Program-made: the position numbers and the translations under genes
Origin: CAIKLP01 sp039798705
GTDB taxonomy: Bacteria; Bacteroidota; Bacteroidia; Sphingobacteriales; Sphingobacteriaceae
Assembly: GCA_039798705.1 (NCBI GenBank)
Contig: JBDKFN010000001.1
Span: forward strand, 42,952-106,951
Reading direction: 5' to 3'
Length of the DNA: 64,000 bases
Notes under the pieces: generated by a model
What the model was told of the DNA's origin: nothing
Database searches by the model: none
What the model saw: only the letters and a program-made list of their open reading frames with translations
In this document: positions 54,468-62,039 of the stretch, piece by piece
How the letters are laid out: every line of letters begins with the position of its first letter
Position numbering within the stretch: the first letter of the stretch is position 1

Positions 54468-55019
54468 CTAAAAACCTAAGTGTTTTAATTTTAATTTTAG
54501 AATTGCTGCTACTGTTAAAGAGTCGGTAATTTTATTTTGCATTACTTGTTGCAATACTTCATCAAAAGGCAACCATTTAAAAGCTAATTCTTCCGTTTCT
54601 TCTGGATTTGCTGTTGTTTGTTTTAAATCAGTTGCTAAATATATTATACCTAGTTCATCACTCACAGAATTTGATAAATGCATTTCTAATAATTTTTCCC
54701 AATTATTTGCAAGCAAACCAGTTTCTTCTTGTAACTCTCTTTGCGCTGAAACCAATGGATCAATGCCATGCAAACCGCCACCTTCAGGTATTTCCCAACT
54801 ATATTGATCAATTGGGAAGCGGTATTGACCAATCAACGCAATTTCATTAGCATCATTAATGGCAACAATACCAATTGCTAAATTTTTGAAATGAACTTTT
54901 CCATATATCCCATTTCCACCACCAGGGTTGATCACATCGTATTCTTTTAAATTAATCCATGGATTATCATAGATCTCTTTTTCATTTAAAATTTTCCAGG
55001 GGTTTGTGTGGGCTTCCAT
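54468..55019 (-). CDS. NUDIX hydrolase
   Basis: 183 aa, ADP-sugar-pyrophosphatase-like. The Nudix region reads EIPEGGG, then DPLVSAQRELQEETGL near residues 87-102. The catalytic REx2-3EE core is intact, while the first Glu of the consensus (seven residues before RE) is Ile. Such enzymes cleave nucleoside diphosphates linked to another group, for instance ADP-ribose. The substrate is not determined. Eleven bp upstream of the M1 peptidase gene. Confidence 0.92.
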   Translation of the reverse strand: MEAHTNPWKILNEKEIYDNPWINLKEYDVINPGGGNGIYGKVHFKNLAIGIVAINDANEIALIGQYRFPIDQYSWEIPEGGGLHGIDPLVSAQRELQEETGLLANNWEKLLEMHLSNSVSDELGIIYLATDLKQTTANPEETEELAFKWLPFDEVLQQVMQNKITDSLTVAAILKLKLKHLGF

Positions 55020-55079
55020 GTGGGTTTATTATGCTGCAAAATACTAAAATTATGATTTGTAAAACAAGCTGCACATTTC

Positions 55080-55110
55080 TTTGTTCATTTAAAATCAATT
55101 GATATCTTGC
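55080..55110 (+). promoter_or_regulatory. Possible promoter for the 39-residue membrane protein
   Basis: A -33 TTTG (55080-55083) is separated by 19 bp from TATCTTGC (55103-55110), which resembles TAnnTTTG. The start codon is 13 bp after it. Spacing is as expected for Bacteroidota; the -7 match is imperfect. Confidence 0.35.
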
Positions 55111-55123
55111 GGCCCTTAATAAT

Positions 55124-55243
55124 ATGAATCAGAAATACTCAAATTGGCTTAAACGCATAGGAATTGTAGGATTTTCCTTCTTTTTAATTAAAGGGATTGC
55201 CTGGTTAGCGGTATTTTACTTTGCAGCAAAGGGCTGTAACTAA
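55124..55243 (+). CDS. Very small predicted membrane protein (39 aa)
   Basis: An ATG at 55124 opens a 39-codon reading frame, MNQKYSNWLKRIGI then GFSFFLIKGIAWLAVFYF. It has one hydrophobic segment (about 13-33) after a basic N-terminus, a typical pattern for a single-pass small protein. It ends AAKGCN. It lies between the divergent NUDIX gene and the convergent S9 peptidase, with promoter-like elements in front. Similar short single-helix proteins occur in the phylum, but I cannot name a family. Function unknown. Confidence 0.55.
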   Translation: MNQKYSNWLKRIGIVGFSFFLIKGIAWLAVFYFAAKGCN

Positions 55244-55273
55244 AAACAGCCGGCCCATTGGACCAGCTGTTCT
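55244..55273 (-). terminator. Terminator of the S9 peptidase gene
   Basis: On the minus strand GAACAGC-TGGTCC pairs imperfectly with GGCCGGCTGTT, followed by a T run (the A run at 55244-55247 on plus). Also just past the small plus-strand gene's stop. Confidence 0.6.
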
Positions 55274-55292
55274 ATTTAATGCTGTAATTTCT

Positions 55293-57335
55293 TTATAAAG
55301 TTTCTTTCAACCATCTAAAAAACTCTCGTTGCCATAATAAGCTATTTTGTGGTTTTGTAACCCAGTGACCTTCGTCAGCAAAATACAAGAACCTACTTTT
55401 AATTCCTTTTAGCTGCGCTGCGCTGTATGCTTGTAAGCCTTGCCCAAGAGGTACTCTAAAATCTTTATCATTATGTATCACTAAAATCGGTGTATTCCAA
55501 TTTTTCACAAATTGATGCGGAGAAAACTGTTCGTAAGATTTAGGTTTAGGTGTTTGCCAGTATGGTCCTTCAAAGTCGTGGTTGCTGAAGAAAACTTCTT
55601 CTGTTTCGCCATACATACTTTCTAAATTGAACACACCACAATGTGCGATAAATGTTTTGAATCTACCGTTATGATTTCCTGCTAAATAGTATACAGAGTA
55701 ACCTCCGTAACTCGCGCCTACCGCACCTCTGCGAGCTGTGTCAACAAATGGTTCTTTACTCATTTCATCTATTGCAGCTAAATAATCTCTCATTGCTTGT
55801 CCACCCCAATCACCAGAAATTTGATCGTTCCACTCTTGACCGAACGAAGGCAAACCCCTGCGATTTGGTGCTACAATAATGTAACCATTCGCAGCCATTA
55901 ATTGAAAATTCCAACGGAAAGAAAAACTTTGACTGATGGTGCTTTGTGGTCCACCTTGACAATATAAAAGTGTTGGATATTTTTTCTTTGGATCGAAATC
56001 TGGCGGATAAATTACCCATGTCAACATTTCTTTATTATCAGAAGTGCTGATCATTCTTTTTTCAATCTTACCTAATTTCAATCCAGCAAAAAGCGCATCG
56101 TTGGTATTGGTAAGTTGTTCTATTTTGCCTTTTAAAACATCGACCTTCACTACTTCTGCAGGTCTAGACATACTAGTTTTAGTAGCGATTAGACTTGCAC
56201 CCTTTGCATCTACGGCTAGACTAATGGCGCCCATATCTGTTAAGCCATTGGTTATTTTAACCAAGTTATTTGTTTTTGCGTTTAACGAATAAGCATATAA
56301 CTGATGTACTGCATTAGTGCAGCTTGAAAAATAAATAGTTTTAGCATCTGGAGACCAACACATTTCATCAGCGCTCTGATCCAAATTTTTCGTAATTTCT
56401 TTTAACGTTTTTGTTGCTAATTCAAGTACAACAATTCTATTTTTATCAGCTTCAAAACCTGCACGCTCCATACTTAACCAAGCAATTGATTTTCCATCAG
56501 GAGCAAATCTTGGTTGCGTATCGTAACCTTTATTTGGTGCTGAAATATTTTCTGTTTTACCAGTCGCTAAATCAAAAATGTAAATATCAGTATTGGTGCT
56601 AGTCGCATAGGCAGTACCTTCTTCTTTTTTACAAGAATAAGCGATAAACTTTCCATCTGGGCTCCAATTGATTTCTTCTTCTCCTCCGAAAGGTCCGTTT
56701 GGCGCATCATAGGGCTCGCTAGGCATGATATCTCTAGGAGGCCCAACTTTACCTTCATTATAGGTGCTAACCATGATGTGAGAAAAATTAACATCTTCCC
56801 ATTGGTTCCAATGACGCATCATTAATCCATCATATTCCAATGCATTTGCTTTTGGTAAATCTGGATAACGATCTTCTAAGGTTTGATATATTTTAATGTC
56901 TTGCGTAAAATAAATCATATTACCTTTTGGTGAATAATTAAAATTAACTACTCCATTTTTGAAATTGGTAATTTGTTTATTGTCGCTGCCATCAGCATTC
57001 ATTTCCCAAAGTTGAGGCGTACCTGTTTCCATTCCAATGTAACCAATCTTCTTTCCATCGGGTCTCCACCTAGCATTACTTTCTGAAGAAAATGAAGTCG
57101 TAATTTGTTTGGCTTCGCCACCTGCAACAGGCACTACAAATAAATCGGTGTTGCCTTTATTTGCTTGAATATTGTAGCGAGTTACGGAATAAACCACCGT
57201 TTTACCATCAGGAGAGGTAACCGGATCGGATACTCTACCCATTTGCCATAAGGTTTCTGGCGCTAATTTGCTTTGTGCGAAAGCCATTGAACTTCCAAAT
57301 ACAAACAAGAGCACCGCTAATTGTTTCCTTTTCAT
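55293..57335 (-). CDS. S9-family prolyl-oligopeptidase-like peptidase
   Basis: 680 aa. Signal peptide ends near residue 20 (AFA before Q). The N-terminal beta-propeller (about 30-400) has repeated PDGK/SPDGK blades (for example SPDGKTVVYS and RPDGKKIGYIG). The catalytic alpha/beta-hydrolase domain (about 410-680) carries GASYGGY with Ser542, the acid in HNDKDFRVP and the His in DEGHW. It cleaves short peptides, often after proline or as a dipeptidyl/acyl-aminoacyl peptidase, in the periplasm. The specificity is not known. A terminator separates it from metK upstream, so it is a separate unit. Confidence 0.93.
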   Translation of the reverse strand: MKRKQLAVLLFVFGSSMAFAQSKLAPETLWQMGRVSDPVTSPDGKTVVYSVTRYNIQANKGNTDLFVVPVAGGEAKQITTSFSSESNARWRPDGKKIGYIGMETGTPQLWEMNADGSDNKQITNFKNGVVNFNYSPKGNMIYFTQDIKIYQTLEDRYPDLPKANALEYDGLMMRHWNQWEDVNFSHIMVSTYNEGKVGPPRDIMPSEPYDAPNGPFGGEEEINWSPDGKFIAYSCKKEEGTAYATSTNTDIYIFDLATGKTENISAPNKGYDTQPRFAPDGKSIAWLSMERAGFEADKNRIVVLELATKTLKEITKNLDQSADEMCWSPDAKTIYFSSCTNAVHQLYAYSLNAKTNNLVKITNGLTDMGAISLAVDAKGASLIATKTSMSRPAEVVKVDVLKGKIEQLTNTNDALFAGLKLGKIEKRMISTSDNKEMLTWVIYPPDFDPKKKYPTLLYCQGGPQSTISQSFSFRWNFQLMAANGYIIVAPNRRGLPSFGQEWNDQISGDWGGQAMRDYLAAIDEMSKEPFVDTARRGAVGASYGGYSVYYLAGNHNGRFKTFIAHCGVFNLESMYGETEEVFFSNHDFEGPYWQTPKPKSYEQFSPHQFVKNWNTPILVIHNDKDFRVPLGQGLQAYSAAQLKGIKSRFLYFADEGHWVTKPQNSLLWQREFFRWLKETL

Positions 57336-57367
57336 AAAAAATAATTTAATTGATATTTAAATATAAA

Positions 57368-57398
57368 TAAAAAGCCCCAATTAATATTGGGGCTTTTT
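57368..57398 (-). terminator. Rho-independent terminator of metK
   Basis: Perfect 11-bp stem AAAGCCCCAAT (57371-57381) with 57386-57396, 4-nt loop, A and T runs on both sides; lies just after the metK stop. Confidence 0.92.
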
Positions 57399-57412
57399 AA
57401 ATCGAATAATGT

Positions 57413-58666
57413 TTATTTTAATTTGAATTCTTTTTTCACTTTATCTACGAAATCTAATTTCTCCCAAGTGAACAACTCAACTTTCATTTTCTTTACTTTG
57501 CCATCTGGCGAATGAAATGTTTTAGTAACCGTTTCGTTTTTACGACCCATGTGACCATAAGCCGCAGTTTCAGAATACATAGGGTTACGCAATTTTAATC
57601 TTTGTTCAATTGCATATGGACGCATATCGAAAATCTTTTCGATTTTCTTAGCGATTTCGCCATCAGATAAAGCAACTTTAGCCGTTCCATAAGTATTTAC
57701 ATAAATACCCATTGGTTTTGCTACCCCAATTGCATAAGAAACTTGAACTAAAATTTCGTCGCAAAGTCCTGCTGCTACTACGTTTTTAGCAATATGTCTT
57801 GTAGCATATGCTGCAGATCTATCTACTTTAGAAGGATCTTTACCAGAGAAAGCGCCACCACCGTGAGCACCTTTTCCACCGTAAGTATCAACAATAATTT
57901 TTCTACCAGTTAAACCAGTGTCACCATGTGGTCCACCAATTACAAATTTACCTGTAGGGTTAATATGGTATTGAATTTTATTGTTGAATAATGCTTTATA
58001 CTTAGGGTATTTTTTCATTACACGTGGAATTAATACTTTGATTAAATCCGCTTTGATTTTCGCTAACATTTTTTGATCAGCATCGAAATCATCGTGTTGA
58101 GTTGAAATTACAATCGCGTCAATTCTAACAGGTTTGTTGTTATCGTCGTACTCTAAAGTAACTTGTGATTTAGCGTCTGGTCTTAAATATTTAATTTCTT
58201 TATTTTCTCTACGAATAGCCGCTAATTCAATTAATAATTTATGAGCAATGTCTAAAGCCAATGGCATGTAATCATTGGTTTCGTTAGTTGCATAACCAAA
58301 CATCATTCCTTGGTCACCAGCACCTTGGTCTTCTTTCTTTTTACGCTCAACACCTTGGTTAATGTCTTGAGATTGTTCGTGAATAGCAGATAAAATACCA
58401 CAAGAATTACTTTCGAACATGTACTCCGATTTAGTGTAACCAATTTTCTTGATTACTTCTCTTGCAATAGATTGAACATCTAAGTAAGCTTTAGATTTTA
58501 CTTCACCTGCTAATACAACTTGACCAGTTGTTACTAAGGTTTCGCAAGCAACTTTAGAGGTTGCATCGAACGCTAAAAAATTGTCGATAAGCGCATCTGA
58601 AATTTGGTCAGCAACCTTGTCTGGATGCCCTTCAGAAACTGATTCTGATGTAAATAAATAAGACAT
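57413..58666 (-). CDS. metK: S-adenosylmethionine synthetase
   Basis: 417 aa. MetK makes S-adenosylmethionine from methionine and ATP. Motifs: SEGHPDKVADQISDAL with the catalytic His, GAGDQGMMFGYATNET, GPHGDTGLTGRKIIVDTYGG and the K+/phosphate loop GGGAFSGKDPSKVDRSAAY. Slightly longer than the E. coli enzyme (about 384 aa) because of insertions near 90 and 185, usual in this phylum. The start has a ~110-nt leader with a likely SAM-II riboswitch and a good promoter, so its own product probably represses it. Confidence 0.98.
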   Translation of the reverse strand: MSYLFTSESVSEGHPDKVADQISDALIDNFLAFDATSKVACETLVTTGQVVLAGEVKSKAYLDVQSIAREVIKKIGYTKSEYMFESNSCGILSAIHEQSQDINQGVERKKKEDQGAGDQGMMFGYATNETNDYMPLALDIAHKLLIELAAIRRENKEIKYLRPDAKSQVTLEYDDNNKPVRIDAIVISTQHDDFDADQKMLAKIKADLIKVLIPRVMKKYPKYKALFNNKIQYHINPTGKFVIGGPHGDTGLTGRKIIVDTYGGKGAHGGGAFSGKDPSKVDRSAAYATRHIAKNVVAAGLCDEILVQVSYAIGVAKPMGIYVNTYGTAKVALSDGEIAKKIEKIFDMRPYAIEQRLKLRNPMYSETAAYGHMGRKNETVTKTFHSPDGKVKKMKVELFTWEKLDFVDKVKKEFKLK

Positions 58667-58720
58667 AATTTTATAAATAAGTTTTTAAAAAATATCGAAA
58701 AGAAAGATATAGGTAAAAAG

Positions 58721-58773
58721 ATCTGTTTTTAGCATTTTTTTTACGTGGTTGCAATCAAGGCAAATTTTCCACT
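58721..58773 (-). promoter_or_regulatory. SAM-II-type riboswitch aptamer upstream of metK
   Basis: Read on the minus strand, GTGG (58772-58769) and CCAC (58748-58745) form stem P1. The loop holds AATTTG, then ATTGCAACCACG, and the 3' part has TGCTAAAAACAG. These are the conserved elements of the SAM-II (SAM-alpha) aptamer as I remember it: GUGG, AUUUG in the loop, UUGCA before CCACGU, and GCUAAA. The loop ATTTG (58765-58761) can pair with CAGAT (58725-58721) to give the expected H-type pseudoknot (one G-U pair). It begins within a few nt of the predicted transcript start and lies 55 nt before the metK ATG. SAM would likely repress expression. Confidence 0.65.
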
Positions 58774-58783
58774 TTTCGTCTCA

Positions 58784-58815
58784 CAAAAATAGAATAAATT
58801 TTAATATTCATTCAA
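58784..58815 (-). promoter_or_regulatory. metK promoter
   Basis: On minus, TTG (58815-58813) is 21 bp from TATTTTTG (58791-58784), an exact TAnnTTTG. Expected transcription start is near 58777, immediately before the aptamer. Confidence 0.7.
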
Positions 58816-58873
58816 TATTCAAGAAAATTCAGATAATATTGTATCCTATTTAAATTATACAAAATCAGTCCAT

Positions 58874-60757
58874 ATGACTTATCGTTTTCATTCCATTCGT
58901 CAGGTAAGCAAACAACTGCTATGGGTAACCTTACTCTATAGCATCTGTAGGCTGCTGTTTTTGTTATTTAACTACACAAGTTTTGCCAATTCCAGTTTTG
59001 AAAACCTGCTGGTAGCTTTTTTACACGGCATTCGATTTGACTTATCTGCTATATTTTATAGTAATGTTTTGTTTATTCTAGCAGTAATATATTTCGATTT
59101 TAAACCCAGCTCCTATGCTAAGTTTAATTTACCTAAAATACTATTTGTTGTTTTTAATTCGCTTGCCATCTTAGGTAGCGCAATCGATTTAAAGTTTTAT
59201 CAATTTCAAAAAAAGAGAACCACCTTCGAATTATTTTCCGGAGAAAACAACATCGTAAAATTATTACCAAGTTACATTGCTAGTTATTGGTATTTATTTT
59301 TAATTGCTTTTATATTAATATATGTTTTAATAAAAGGCTACGATAAAATTGAATTGCAAAAAAAAGCAGAGAAGAAAAACTTTTTTGTTTTGAAAGCAGT
59401 TGCCTCTTTTTTGTTTTTGGGAATTACAATTATTGGAATGCGCGGAGGGCTGCAAACCAAGCCACTGCAAATGATTGCGGCTTCTTATTACGGAGATCCA
59501 AACAATGCAGCTTTAGTGCTAAATACACCATTTACCATATTACAAAGCAGCAATAAAAAACCAATTAGTCGAAAGAATTATTTTTCTACAGAAAAGGCAA
59601 ATCAAATTTTTAATATAGATAGAAATTATAAAAGCCAGTTTTTGTTTGACAAAAAAAATGTGGTTGTTATTATTTTGGAAAGTTTTTCAAATGAATACAT
59701 AGGGAGTTTGAGTCAACAGAAAACTTGCGCACCTTTTTTAGATAGCCTAATTAAAGAAAGTTATTTATTTGATCGTGCTTTTGCTAATGGCAAAAAATCA
59801 AACGAAGCAATGCCAAGCATATTTGCTTCGCTGCCTTCTCTTTTAAATGAATCTTATATCAATACGGTATATCAAAATAACGAATTGACCACTTTGCCGA
59901 ATTTATTAAAACAGAAGGGCTATTATAGCGCATTTTATCATGGCGGCATAAACGGTTCTATGAATTTTGACGCATTTGCTAAAAAAGCAGGTTTTGACCA
60001 TTATTTTGGGATGAATGAATACCCTACAATAGCCGATTACGATGGCCATTGGGGCATTTATGATGCACCTTACTTCGATTATGTTGCACATGAGCTAGGA
60101 TCATTACCAAAACCATTTGTAGTTGGTTTATTCTCTTTGTCTTCGCATCCACCTTATGATTTACCCGAATCAAGCAAAAATGATTTTTCGGAAATGAAAA
60201 CCCCGAAGCAAAAAAGTTTTCGTTATACAGATCAAGCATTAAAACATTTTTTTGCATACGCACGAACAAAAAATTGGTATACCAATACCTTGTTTGTAAT
60301 TGTTCCTGATCACACTCCAGATGCAGATGCTGTGCAATACGACACCAAGGTTGCTTACTACCAAATTCCAATTATTTTATTCGATCCATCAAGTAAAAAT
60401 TTAATCGGAAGAAACAGTCAAGTAACCTCGCAAATTGATATTATGCCAACTGTTTTAGATTACCTACATTTTGATAAACCTTTTAAAGCATTTGGTGAAA
60501 GTGCATTGCGAAAAAAGGCATATCCTTACGCTGTTAATTACAGAGACGGAATCTACCAATTGATAGATTCTACGCATGTTTTACAGTTTGCAGAAGATCA
60601 AACATTGGCATTTTATAATTATAAAATCGACCCATATTTGAAAGATAATTTGCAAAGCAAAACAGTTGCAAAAGAAAATAAAATGAAAGAATTTACTGCT
60701 GCGTATATTCAGCAATTCAATAAAACATTAATAGAAAATAATTACCAATCCCGTTGA
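58874..60757 (+). CDS. LTA-synthase-like sulfatase / phosphoglycerol-transferase family protein
   Basis: 627 aa. Five N-terminal membrane helices (about 14-34, 55-75, 90-110, 133-155, 170-190) precede an extracytoplasmic sulfatase-fold domain (about 235-560), the same layout as LtaS. Metal and active-site motifs are NVVVIILESFSNEYIG, FANGKKSNEAMPSIFASL with Ser309 where LtaS has its catalytic Thr, FYHGGINGSMNFD, LSSHPPY and IVPDHTPD. It probably moves a phosphoglycerol or similar group from a phospholipid to an envelope acceptor; a true sulfatase is less likely. The stop overlaps the kinase start by 4 bp. Divergent from metK. Confidence 0.9.
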   Translation: MTYRFHSIRQVSKQLLWVTLLYSICRLLFLLFNYTSFANSSFENLLVAFLHGIRFDLSAIFYSNVLFILAVIYFDFKPSSYAKFNLPKILFVVFNSLAILGSAIDLKFYQFQKKRTTFELFSGENNIVKLLPSYIASYWYLFLIAFILIYVLIKGYDKIELQKKAEKKNFFVLKAVASFLFLGITIIGMRGGLQTKPLQMIAASYYGDPNNAALVLNTPFTILQSSNKKPISRKNYFSTEKANQIFNIDRNYKSQFLFDKKNVVVIILESFSNEYIGSLSQQKTCAPFLDSLIKESYLFDRAFANGKKSNEAMPSIFASLPSLLNESYINTVYQNNELTTLPNLLKQKGYYSAFYHGGINGSMNFDAFAKKAGFDHYFGMNEYPTIADYDGHWGIYDAPYFDYVAHELGSLPKPFVVGLFSLSSHPPYDLPESSKNDFSEMKTPKQKSFRYTDQALKHFFAYARTKNWYTNTLFVIVPDHTPDADAVQYDTKVAYYQIPIILFDPSSKNLIGRNSQVTSQIDIMPTVLDYLHFDKPFKAFGESALRKKAYPYAVNYRDGIYQLIDSTHVLQFAEDQTLAFYNYKIDPYLKDNLQSKTVAKENKMKEFTAAYIQQFNKTLIENNYQSR

Positions 60758-61629
60758 AGATAAAAATAGCATTCATTATCAATCCAATTGCAGGCGGGAA
60801 AAACAAATTTCATTTTTCTCAAACAATTGAAAAGCATTTAGACCTAACAATATTTGAATATCAAATTATTCAAACAGAAAGGGTAAATCATGCTTTTGAC
60901 CTAACTAAAATTGCAGTGCAAGAAGGTGCTCAAATTGTTGTGGCTGTTGGTGGTGACGGCACTATTAATGAAATTGCTGCTGCGCTTATTGGCACGCAAA
61001 CAAAGCTTGCCATTATACCTTATGGTTCAGGAAATGGTTTGGCTAGGGCATTAAAAATTCCGATGAACACATGCAAAGCATTCAGCATTATCAATCAAAT
61101 AAAATCGGATTTTATTGATGTCGCGCAGCTGAACGAAAGTTATTTTTTTAATATGTCTGGTTTAGGATTTGATGCGCACATTAGCCATGTTTTTTCTAAA
61201 GATAAAAAACGCGGATTACTCGGATATATCAAGGCTACATTTAGAGAATTAAAAAATTACAAAAGTGAAAATTATCAAATTAACATTGATGGAAAACTAA
61301 TCAATGAACGTGCATTTATTTTGAGTGTAGCTAATTCTAGTCAATATGGCAATGAAGCCCATATAGCACCCAGGGCTCAATTACACGACGGTCTACTAGA
61401 TTTAATAATCGTTAAACCTTTTCCATTAATCTTAATGCCGATCATGGCATTTAGACTCTTCACAAAATCTGCAGATCGTTCAAAATACTTGATCAGTTTA
61501 CAAGGGAAATGCATTCAAATAAGTAACAATAAAAAAAGTGTTATTCACTTAGATGGCGAAGCAAAACTCATCAATGAAAATATAAACATTAGCATTCTGC
61601 CATTGGCTTTAAATGTAATCGTTCCATAA
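60754..61629 (+). CDS. Diacylglycerol kinase family lipid kinase (DagK/YegS type)
   Basis: 291 aa. Start is TTG inside the sulfatase stop (TTGA), so translation is coupled. The DAGK catalytic domain shows INPIAGGKN (9-17), VVAVGGDGTINE (62-73, nucleotide-binding GGDGT) and IPYGSGNGLARAL (88-100); the C-terminal beta domain is complete (DGLLDLIIVKPF, IHLDGEAKLI). It phosphorylates a lipid alcohol such as diacylglycerol with ATP in the cytoplasm. Beside an LtaS-like protein, which would release diacylglycerol, a recycling role is a natural inference. A sphingolipid substrate is also possible in this phylum. Confidence 0.92.
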   Translation: MKIKIAFIINPIAGGKNKFHFSQTIEKHLDLTIFEYQIIQTERVNHAFDLTKIAVQEGAQIVVAVGGDGTINEIAAALIGTQTKLAIIPYGSGNGLARALKIPMNTCKAFSIINQIKSDFIDVAQLNESYFFNMSGLGFDAHISHVFSKDKKRGLLGYIKATFRELKNYKSENYQINIDGKLINERAFILSVANSSQYGNEAHIAPRAQLHDGLLDLIIVKPFPLILMPIMAFRLFTKSADRSKYLISLQGKCIQISNNKKSVIHLDGEAKLINENINISILPLALNVIVP

Positions 61630-61630
61630 T

Positions 61631-61975
61631 ATGTCAAAGAAAAATAATACGCATGGTGGCATAATGTATTCTACCAACCCTGATTTTGAATTTCAAAACG
61701 ACCAAGAAGAAACCACGCAAACACCCGCAAATAACCAACAAGATTTACGCGTACAATTAGATAAAAAGCAAAGAGCAGGTAAAGCAGTAACACTTATCAC
61801 CGGTTTTGTTGGCACTGGTTCAGATTTGCTCGAATTAGGCAAAAAATTAAAGTCAAAATGTGGCGTTGGAGGGACCGTAAAAGAGGGAGAGATTTTAATT
61901 CAAGGAGATTTTAGAGATAAAATCATCCAAATATTACAATCGGAAGGCTATAAAGTAAAAAGAATTGGCGGATAA
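61631..61975 (+). CDS. SUI1/YciH-family translation initiation factor homologue
   Basis: 114 aa; ATG one base after the lipid kinase's stop codon. The last ~75 residues form an eIF1/SUI1 domain: LRVQLDKKQRAGKAVTLITG, then CGVGGTVKEGEILIQGDF and IIQILQSEGYKVKRIG. The polar N-terminal 35 residues are variable. YciH may inhibit or monitor translation initiation in bacteria. It is in one transcript with the sulfatase and kinase by spacing. Confidence 0.93.
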   Translation: MSKKNNTHGGIMYSTNPDFEFQNDQEETTQTPANNQQDLRVQLDKKQRAGKAVTLITGFVGTGSDLLELGKKLKSKCGVGGTVKEGEILIQGDFRDKIIQILQSEGYKVKRIGG

Positions 61976-62039
61976 ACTTTGTTTTTAGTAATTTGCGGCA
62001 CCTATTTATCATATTTTACTTATCGAAAAACAGCATCAA

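Noticed and set aside
58670..58712. ATATC...GATAT hairpin with a T run between the metK aptamer and ATG as a transcription attenuator
   Set aside because: Five A/T-rich base pairs are too weak for an intrinsic terminator; translational control is more likely for SAM-II.
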